Shown one piece after another: positions 8,077 to 13,563 of a DNA stretch of 13,563 nt. A program made the position numbers and the translations under genes. Position 1 is the first letter of the stretch, and each line of letters opens with the position of its first letter. Under the pieces are notes generated by a model. That model did no database searches. It worked only from the letters and a program-made list of their open reading frames with translations, and was not told the origin of the DNA. The stretch covers positions 3,972-17,534 of the forward strand of contig DOOI01000191.1 in the NCBI GenBank assembly GCA_003512825.1, given 5' to 3'. This DNA comes from Paracoccaceae bacterium. Lineage in GTDB: Bacteria > Pseudomonadota > Alphaproteobacteria > Rhodobacterales > Rhodobacteraceae.

Positions 8077-10110
8077 ATGACCACTGACCATCTTGTGATC
8101 TTTACGCCCTCCGGCAAGCGGGGCCGCTTCCCCGCCGGAACGCCCGTGCTTCATGCGGCACGGCAATTGGGAGTGGACTTGGACTCAGTTTGCGGCGGGC
8201 GCGGCATCTGTTCAAAATGCCAAATTACCCCGTCTTACGGCGAGTTTCCTAAACATGGCGTCACTGTAGAAGCCACAGCTTTGACCGAATGGAACTCCGT
8301 CGAAGAGCGTTATAAATCCAAACGCGGCATGATTGATGGTCGCCGCCTTGGCTGCCAAGCCAAAGTGACAGGCGACGTAGTCATCGACGTGCCTCCTGAA
8401 AGCCAAGTGCACCGTCAAGTCGTGCGAAAGGCCGCCACGCTGCGCGCAATCACCATGGACCCTGCGACGCGGCTTTACTTCATCGAAGTCCGCCAACCCG
8501 ATATGGAAGAACCCACAGGTGATCTCGAACGGATCGCCGAAGCCCTGCGTGAGCAATGGCAAGTAGAAGCCGTGCGAGCCGATGTCTCTGTTCTCGCCAA
8601 ACTTCAGCCGGTGCTTAGGAAAGGACAATGGCAGATCACCGTGGCCTTGTTCCAAGACCATCGTGGCGACAGCCCTCGGATCGTGGAAGTCTGGCCCGGC
8701 TTACATGAAGCCGGTCTCTATGGCTTGGCCATAGACCTTGGGTCTACTACGATTGCGGCTCATCTTTGCGATCTCACCAATGGCGAAGTAAAGGCCTCCT
8801 CAGGCGTAATGAACCCGCAAATTCGCTTTGGCGAAGACCTGATGAGCCGGGTGTCCTATGCGATGATGAACCCCAATGGCGCTGCAGAAATGACCAAAGC
8901 CGTGCGTCTTGCCATCAACGGTTTGGCACAGACACTGGCAACCGAGGGCAATGTCGAGCCAGACTTGATCCTAGAAACCGTGATCGTCTGCAATCCCGTG
9001 ATGCACCACCTCTTGCTTGGCATCGATCCTGTGGAATTGGGCCAAGCCCCCTTTGCTTTGGCCACGTCGTCATCGCTTTCCCTCAACGCCAGCGAGTTGG
9101 AACTGACAGAGTTAAATCCGCGCGCGCGCGCTTATATTCTGCCATGTATCGCAGGCCATGTCGGCGCAGACGCCGCCGCTGTCGCACTCTCAGAAGAACC
9201 CAACAAATCCAAAGATCTGGCTCTGATTGTTGATGTTGGCACGAATGCCGAAATCCTCTTGGGCAATGTTGAGAAAGTGCTCGCATGCTCCTCCCCCACG
9301 GGTCCGGCCTTTGAGGGCGCACAAATCAGTTCGGGACAGCGCGCCGCACCGGGCGCCATTGAACGGATTGAAATCGACCCCGTAACCAAAGAGCCGCGCT
9401 TCCGCATTATCGGCGTTGACGCATGGTCCGATGAAGCCGGTTTTGCCGAACATGCTGGAGCGACGGGCATCAGCGGGATCTGTGGCTCTGGCATTATCGA
9501 AGCCGTTGCAGAAATGCGAATGGCTGGCATTGTCGACGCATCAGGCTTGATTGGTTCGGCAGACCAAGTAGGCACCGCGCGATGCATCCCCGAAGGACGC
9601 ACCCATGCCTATGTGATCTTCGATGGTCGCAGCGATGGAGGCCCCCTGATCTCTGTGACCCAAGGCGATATCCGCGCCATACAACTTGCCAAATCGGCAC
9701 TTTACGCAGGCGCACGTCTCCTGATGGACGAATTGAAGGTGGAGAAGGTGGACCGCGTTGTTCTTGCAGGGGCCTTCGGCGCCCATATCAGCCCAAAACA
9801 CGCGATGGTCTTGGGCATGATCCCGGATGTGCCGCTCGAGAAAGTCACCAGCGCAGGCAATGCCGCAGGTACCGGAGCCCGTATCGCCCTGCTCAACCGC
9901 TCTTCCCGTGGCGAGATCGAAGCCATTGTGCACCAGATCAAGAAGGTCGAAACCGCGATCGAACCCCGTTTTCAGGAACATTTCGTCAATGCCTCGGCGA
10001 TCCCGAACTCGGTAGAGCCATTCCCTGAATTGGCAAAGGTCGTCACCCTTCCTGACGTCTCGTTCAATACCAAAGGTGATCGCGAAGGCGGGCGGCGTCG
10101 GCGGGGGTAA
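8077..10110 (+). CDS. Ferredoxin-ASKHA reductive activator of corrinoid proteins (RamA/RACE-like, DUF4445)
   Basis: Proteins of this type use ATP hydrolysis and an iron-sulfur centre to reduce inactive Co(II) corrinoid back to Co(I) in cobalamin-dependent methyltransferases. The N-terminal ferredoxin domain (about 1-105) has CGGRGICSKC (Cys39, Cys45, Cys48) and a fourth ligand in RLGCQAK (Cys93), the C-x5-C-x2-C...C pattern of plant-type 2Fe-2S clusters. After a linker, the ASKHA ATPase-like part shows GLAIDLGSTTIAAHL (216-230), LALIVDVGTNAEILLGN (381-397), SSPTGPAFEGAQISSGQRA (405-423), GICGSGIIE (467-475) and VLAGAFGAHISP (562-573). The start has AGGAG at 8066-8070, six bases before the ATG. 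The protein ends in an Arg-rich tail (GGRRRRG). No corrinoid protein or methyltransferase is encoded nearby. The gene converges on the hybrid kinase gene with seven bases between stop codons. In roseobacters a DUF4445 protein has been linked to reactivating the split methionine synthase (my recollection); assigning that role here is inference. Confidence 0.9.
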   Translation: MTTDHLVIFTPSGKRGRFPAGTPVLHAARQLGVDLDSVCGGRGICSKCQITPSYGEFPKHGVTVEATALTEWNSVEERYKSKRGMIDGRRLGCQAKVTGDVVIDVPPESQVHRQVVRKAATLRAITMDPATRLYFIEVRQPDMEEPTGDLERIAEALREQWQVEAVRADVSVLAKLQPVLRKGQWQITVALFQDHRGDSPRIVEVWPGLHEAGLYGLAIDLGSTTIAAHLCDLTNGEVKASSGVMNPQIRFGEDLMSRVSYAMMNPNGAAEMTKAVRLAINGLAQTLATEGNVEPDLILETVIVCNPVMHHLLLGIDPVELGQAPFALATSSSLSLNASELELTELNPRARAYILPCIAGHVGADAAAVALSEEPNKSKDLALIVDVGTNAEILLGNVEKVLACSSPTGPAFEGAQISSGQRAAPGAIERIEIDPVTKEPRFRIIGVDAWSDEAGFAEHAGATGISGICGSGIIEAVAEMRMAGIVDASGLIGSADQVGTARCIPEGRTHAYVIFDGRSDGGPLISVTQGDIRAIQLAKSALYAGARLLMDELKVEKVDRVVLAGAFGAHISPKHAMVLGMIPDVPLEKVTSAGNAAGTGARIALLNRSSRGEIEAIVHQIKKVETAIEPRFQEHFVNASAIPNSVEPFPELAKVVTLPDVSFNTKGDREGGRRRRG

Positions 10111-10117
10111 CACAGCT

Positions 10118-12649
10118 CTACTTTGCCGCAGCAGGCTTCGGCTCGATAGCCTCCAGAGTGTGCAAAATCGCTGTGTTGAGCGTGGCCCAATCGGGCAGCC
10201 GCCCTTCTAAATAATCGGCCTCTGCTTGGCGCAATAGCTGCGCCAAGCGTGCCGCACCACAGGTTGCAGCCAACCCGGCCAGCGCATGAATCTTCGTACG
10301 CTCAACGGGCCGGCCCGCTTGTAAATGCATCAAAAGCTGCTGCGCTTGCTCGCCCAAACCCTCAAGCGCTCGGTCAAAGGCCTGACCACCAATTGCCGCA
10401 ACCAACTCCTCCGAGTGCTTTGCATCCAATACTGCCACATCTCCTTGGGATTCCACGGGCGGCACAAACTTGCCCGCCAGCGCCTCCCTCAAGCGGATCA
10501 GCGAAACAGGCTTGGTCAATACATTGTCAAACCCAACCTTGAGAAAAGCGTCGCGCTCTTCCGGGAAGGCATGCGCGGGAAGCGCCAAAATGAGTGTGCG
10601 CGCCGAGGGCCCCTGCCCGCCACGAATTTGCACAGTGGCCTCCACGCCGCTCAGGCGCGGCATTTGAATATCCATGAGAATGGCATCAAATTTTTGATTG
10701 CTTGCCGCTTCAACGCCCTCGACCCCATCACGTGCCTCACGCACACTATGACCGTCCCTCTCCAGAATTTGCCGCAAAACCAGTCGATTGATGGCGTTGT
10801 CCTCAACGATCAACACATTCTGCGGGGCCAGCTTTAGACAATGCAAACCTCCGACCTGCAAACTGTCCTCCGCAACGGGCTCTTGCGTCGAACGCTCCAG
10901 CGGAACTCGCACCCAAAAGAGTGATCCTTCCCCCTCCTCGCTTTCCACACCAAAACTGCCCCCCATGGCATCTACAAGCCGTCGAACAATCCCCAGCCCA
11001 AGCCCAGATCCCTCAATGTATTCCTCTTGCCCCGCCTCAACTCGCACAAAATCTTCAAAAACCGTCTCAATCTTATCCGCCGGAATTCCGCGTCCGGTAT
11101 CAAGCACCTGAAACTCCATCTGGACAGGCGAAGAGCGATGCCCGGAAACTTCCAGAGTTATTTCGCCATCTTTGGTAAACTTGATCGCATTGCCCAAAAG
11201 ATTTGACAAAATCTGGCGCAACCGCGCCGCATCTGCCTGAAAACTCCCCCTAGCCGATTGATCCACCAACAGGTTCAAACGATTGCCACCAGCCTGCGCT
11301 TGCGGCCTGAGACTAAAGATCAGGTCCGCTGCCAGTTTTTCAATATCCACAGGTGATTGAACCACCTTAGGGCCATTGGCTTCAAACCGTGCGATATCCA
11401 GAACGTCATTGACGTGATGCAACAACAACGCGCTCGATTGCTCCAAGATCTCCATATTGGCCTTTTGGCCAGCCGCGATCATCTCATCCCGCACCAACTC
11501 GACAACGCCCAGAATACCATTCAAGGGCGTTCGCATCTCGTGACTCATCACGGCCATAAAATGAGACTTTGCCCGCTGCCCCGCCAGAGCTTCATCCCGA
11601 GACAGGCGCAAATCCTGCTCCCCGGTTAGCCGCGCAGTGACATCACGCACAAAAAACACCACCACCGAAACGCCGCGCGTGTCCTCATGGCCTAAGGAAA
11701 TATCAGCCGGAAAACGTGAGCCGTCTCGCCGTTCGGCAAGCGCTTCAAAGCTATGCTTGGCAAACAGATCTGGCCCAATTTCAATTTGCTCACCGGTCTT
11801 GCGCCAAAACAGCAAGTCCGAAATCGCCGCAACCGTCAGCCTCCCGTCCGCGACACCAAAGAGCTGGCGCGCCGCAGGGTTCATTTCGGTGATCCGTCCA
11901 GCCCGGTCTGTGACGATCACCCCATCAGGGGACGTCTCCAAGATCGTGCTGATCCGCTCAGAGGCCCGATTGGCCGCAATACCGCGTTCGCGTGCAATCC
12001 GGTAAAGCCGAAAAAACATCACCGCCAAACCGGCCAATACCGAAATCAGCGCAAGCGTCACCAGTGCCAGCCGTTGCAGCAAAAGCAAAATCTCTGTACG
12101 CCCCTGCTCGCTTAAGGTCGCCAACAGAACATTGGTCTCGATCGACGCCATTCGCACGAGGTCGCGAATGGCCACCGTATCGTGCAGAACCCCCTCCAAT
12201 ACAGCCGCCAACTCAGGATCAGGCTTATCCATCGCCGCAGCGATCCCCTGCACCTTTGCAAATGCTTGCGAGATTTTCTCATAAGCCCCTGCATCCCTTA
12301 GCGCCTCACGATACAGGGGTGCCTCGATCAACGTATTCAATCGCGCAAAAAGCACGTCGAACCAAACTCTCAACTCCGAAAAGTCCGCCCGGATCGGTTC
12401 TCCATCCTGGCCCGCAATCTTTTGAAGAGCGACCGCTCGATCCAACCGATTGCGAAATTCAAGATACTCAACCTCTAAGCTAGACACCGTCCAGAACGTA
12501 TTTTCGGATCGCGACGTCGCCAGTTCATCAAGCCGCGCGGATACAGACCTCGCAAAAATCACGGCCAAAATCAGCAAAACGCCGACGATCAACACGATAG
12601 TCGGCAGCTGCACTTTTGGCCAAAATGATTGCTCTTGGCGCGAAACCAT
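10118..12649 (-). CDS. Hybrid histidine kinase with periplasmic sensor, PAS, REC and Hpt domains
   Basis: This is an 843-residue membrane phosphorelay kinase. A first membrane helix (about 16-33) and a second (about 187-214) flank a roughly 150-residue, mostly helical periplasmic region without recognisable family motifs. A PAS domain follows (about 230-340, DGVIVTDRAGRITEMNPAA). HisKA has His370 in FMAVMSHEMRTPLNG. The ATPase shows NLLGNAIKF (483-491), DTGRGIP (517-523) and EGSGLGLGIV (546-555). The receiver has Asp617, phospho-accepting Asp660 and Lys713, but Pro691 replaces the conserved Thr/Ser. The C-terminal Hpt domain has His788 in IHALAGLAATCGAARL. The expected flow is His370 to Asp660 to His788 to the Asp54 of the divergent response regulator. 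The architecture resembles TorS/ArcB-type kinases, but the signal is unknown. It lies 39 bases downstream of the SUOX-like gene, so the two very probably form one operon. Confidence 0.93.
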   Translation of the reverse strand: MVSRQEQSFWPKVQLPTIVLIVGVLLILAVIFARSVSARLDELATSRSENTFWTVSSLEVEYLEFRNRLDRAVALQKIAGQDGEPIRADFSELRVWFDVLFARLNTLIEAPLYREALRDAGAYEKISQAFAKVQGIAAAMDKPDPELAAVLEGVLHDTVAIRDLVRMASIETNVLLATLSEQGRTEILLLLQRLALVTLALISVLAGLAVMFFRLYRIARERGIAANRASERISTILETSPDGVIVTDRAGRITEMNPAARQLFGVADGRLTVAAISDLLFWRKTGEQIEIGPDLFAKHSFEALAERRDGSRFPADISLGHEDTRGVSVVVFFVRDVTARLTGEQDLRLSRDEALAGQRAKSHFMAVMSHEMRTPLNGILGVVELVRDEMIAAGQKANMEILEQSSALLLHHVNDVLDIARFEANGPKVVQSPVDIEKLAADLIFSLRPQAQAGGNRLNLLVDQSARGSFQADAARLRQILSNLLGNAIKFTKDGEITLEVSGHRSSPVQMEFQVLDTGRGIPADKIETVFEDFVRVEAGQEEYIEGSGLGLGIVRRLVDAMGGSFGVESEEGEGSLFWVRVPLERSTQEPVAEDSLQVGGLHCLKLAPQNVLIVEDNAINRLVLRQILERDGHSVREARDGVEGVEAASNQKFDAILMDIQMPRLSGVEATVQIRGGQGPSARTLILALPAHAFPEERDAFLKVGFDNVLTKPVSLIRLREALAGKFVPPVESQGDVAVLDAKHSEELVAAIGGQAFDRALEGLGEQAQQLLMHLQAGRPVERTKIHALAGLAATCGAARLAQLLRQAEADYLEGRLPDWATLNTAILHTLEAIEPKPAAAK

Positions 12650-12688
12650 CGCCTAAATCCCCCTTACCAAGCCCTCAATAGGTCTGGA

Positions 12689-13204
12689 TCAAGGCACGAC
12701 GGCAATATCTGTAATCTGCCAGATCGACTGAGCAAAAATCAGCTCTGTTTGAAACTCACGACCTCGATCATAGGGAAACACCAGCCATAGCGGCCCCTTG
12801 TCCCGTCGGGTCAAGGCCGTGCCATTCCGCGTCCTAGCCAAGATCGGCACATCGGCCATTAATTCCTCAAAACTCATCTCGATAAAATAGCCGTTGATTG
12901 CGGTCAGCTCCACCATTCCGCCCGTGGCTCCAAGGCTCTCAAGCAGGACACGCAGAGAGGGGCCTTCAAGAACTTGAATGCCTTCTGTCCAAATTGTTGA
13001 GGTCTCGTAGCGCTCAGTCGGAAGCTTATTCAATTCCTCATCGCTGATCTCATGGATTGTACCGCCAACAGCGACCTTCACCAGAATATCGGCACCAGCC
13101 ATCTGGCCACCGAGGCACAGCCAACCTGCCAAAATAAAAAATACCAACTTTTGCCCAGCAGCTTTCCACCGCTTAATGCAAAAATGCATCAATGAGATAC
13201 CCAT
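12689..13204 (-). CDS. Secreted SUOX-fold (molybdopterin-oxidoreductase-like) protein, cysteine-free when mature
   Basis: This 171-residue protein has an N-terminal signal peptide: basic KRWKAAGQK, hydrophobic LVFFILAGWLCLGG, and a likely signal peptidase I site AGA|D after residue 38. The mature 133 residues resemble the small oxidoreductase molybdopterin-binding domain: GPSLRVLLESLGA (81-93), AINGYFIEMSFEEL (102-115), PILARTRNGTALTRRDKGPLWLVFPYD (120-146). The mature part contains no cysteine, so the cysteine that ligates molybdenum in sulfite oxidase is absent. At about a third of the size of that enzyme, catalysis is doubtful. It precedes the hybrid kinase gene by 39 bases, which suggests it is a periplasmic partner or ligand sensor of that kinase (inference). 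The ATG at 13204 has an AAGGTGG-like site upstream. A second ATG at residue 6 would still retain the signal peptide. Confidence 0.82.
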   Translation of the reverse strand: MGISLMHFCIKRWKAAGQKLVFFILAGWLCLGGQMAGADILVKVAVGGTIHEISDEELNKLPTERYETSTIWTEGIQVLEGPSLRVLLESLGATGGMVELTAINGYFIEMSFEELMADVPILARTRNGTALTRRDKGPLWLVFPYDRGREFQTELIFAQSIWQITDIAVVP

Positions 13205-13236
13205 GCCACCACCTTCTCACGGAACCAAACGAAGCA

Positions 13237-13265
13237 ATGATAAGTGGAAAAAGTCAAAAGGTCAC
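13237..13265 (-). promoter_or_regulatory. Putative promoter of the SUOX-like/hybrid kinase operon
   Basis: On the minus strand, GTGACC (13260-13265, 4 of 6) and TATCAT (13237-13242, 5 of 6) are spaced by 17 bases. Transcription would start near 13230, giving a leader of about 26 bases to the ATG at 13204. The surrounding sequence is visibly richer in A and T than the genes. Confidence 0.45.
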
Positions 13266-13307
13266 GAATTGAGTTCCAAAGGGGAAATACCTACTCTTAA
13301 GGATGAG

Positions 13308-13335
13308 TTGATAATCCATTCATCAATGAGAGAAT
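13308..13335 (+). promoter_or_regulatory. Putative promoter of the response regulator gene
   Basis: TTGATA (13308-13313, 5 of 6 to the -35 consensus) and GAGAAT (13330-13335, 4 of 6 to the -10 consensus) are separated by 16 bases. Transcription would begin near 13342. The -35 element overlaps a short inverted repeat, TTGAT-N9-ATCAA (13308-13326). The prediction rests on sequence pattern only. Confidence 0.35.
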
Positions 13336-13352
13336 TAGCAGCGTCTATATGT

Positions 13353-13374
13353 GTGGATTACGAATACCATCCAC
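13353..13374. repeat. Inverted repeat GTGGAT-N10-ATCCAC, candidate operator
   Basis: Two perfect six-base arms (13353-13358 and 13369-13374) are separated by 10 bases, so equivalent positions lie 16 bases apart. They sit between the predicted response-regulator promoter and its start codon. A second short inverted repeat, CACTT-N5-AAGTG (13372-13386), overlaps its right arm. NarL-family regulators bind inverted heptamer-like repeats as dimers, so autoregulation is possible. The arms are short and chance cannot be excluded. Confidence 0.35.
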
Positions 13375-13398
13375 TTTTCGGAAGTGTTTTTCTTAATC

Positions 13399-13563
13399 AT
13401 GTCACGATTGCTAATTGCGGACGACCACGACCTGGTCCGCAGCACCTTAGCTGTAATGCTGCGAGAAAAAGGCGGCTATGACGTCATCGAAGGCTCGGAC
13501 ATGTGGGGCGCGATGAAGGAAATCCATTCCGACGCCCCCCCCGATATCGCACTGCTGGACTTC
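13399..13563 (+). CDS. Response regulator of the NarL/FixJ type, N-terminal 55 residues only
   Basis: The visible product begins MSRLLIADDHDLVRSTLAVML and ends at IALLDF at the window edge. Asp9 and Asp10 form the acidic pocket, and Asp54 in LLDF is the expected phosphorylation site. The IADDHDLVR opening is typical of LuxR/NarL-class regulators with a C-terminal helix-turn-helix, which would lie beyond the window. The ATG at 13399 is preferred because receiver domains normally start a few residues before this motif. A GTG in the same frame at 13384 would add five residues (MFFLI). The Shine-Dalgarno is weak: GGAAG lies about 14 bases upstream. It diverges from the SUOX-like/hybrid kinase operon and is the obvious final acceptor of that phosphorelay. 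Confidence 0.88.
   Translation, partial: MSRLLIADDHDLVRSTLAVMLREKGGYDVIEGSDMWGAMKEIHSDAPPDIALLDF

Noticed and set aside
8212..8661. 149-codon leftward open frame opposite the ferredoxin domain
   Set aside because: It lies wholly within the well-supported activator gene on the other strand, has no recognisable domain, and is typical of shadow frames in GC-rich genes.
10100..10150. Bidirectional terminator at the convergent junction of the activator and kinase genes
   Set aside because: Only a four-base stem (GCCG/CGGC) without a T tract is found, too weak to call an intrinsic terminator.
13176..13481. 101-codon rightward open frame across the divergent intergenic region
   Set aside because: It overlaps the signal peptide of the SUOX-like gene and the start of the response regulator in another frame, and its product resembles nothing I recognise. 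It is probably a chance frame.

Overview
The window looks like a chromosomal segment from an alphaproteobacterium of the order Rhodobacterales (Roseobacter group). The evidence is the style of the proteins (RecA, CckA, GuaB), a perfect alphaproteobacterial LexA box of the form GTTC-N7-GTTC in front of recA, and the presence of CckA, the histidine kinase at the head of the CckA-ChpT-CtrA relay. Genes are tightly packed, no intergenic stretch exceeds about 195 bases, and I see no insertion sequence, tRNA, rRNA, CRISPR array or prophage gene.

Left part (1-6618), core functions. recA runs leftward off the window edge. A small PAPS-sulfotransferase-like gene diverges from it and meets cckA tail to tail with no bases between the two stop codons. 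Leftward from 6618 run guaB (IMP dehydrogenase), an RsmB/NOP-family rRNA cytosine-C5 methyltransferase, and cckA. Gaps of 46 and 78 bases suggest they may be at least partly co-transcribed.

Middle part (6769-10110), two rightward genes: a CaiB/BaiF-type (class III) CoA-transferase and a 677-residue ferredoxin-ASKHA protein of the type that reductively reactivates corrinoid (B12) proteins. No corrinoid methyltransferase is encoded in the window, so the activator must serve a client encoded elsewhere. The split methionine synthase of roseobacters is the most attractive candidate.

Right part (10118-13563), an apparently self-contained signalling module. A secreted protein with a molybdopterin-oxidoreductase-like (SUOX) fold precedes, by 39 bases, a large hybrid histidine kinase (periplasmic domain, PAS, HisKA, HATPase, REC, Hpt). 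Divergent from these two genes is a NarL/FixJ-type response regulator, cut by the window end. The mature SUOX-like protein has no cysteine and so lacks the molybdenum ligand of sulfite oxidases. I suggest it acts as a periplasmic sensor or ligand-binding partner of the kinase rather than as an enzyme. The 194-base divergent intergenic region has plausible promoters on both strands and an inverted repeat that could be an operator. This module is the best candidate in the window for an under-described system.
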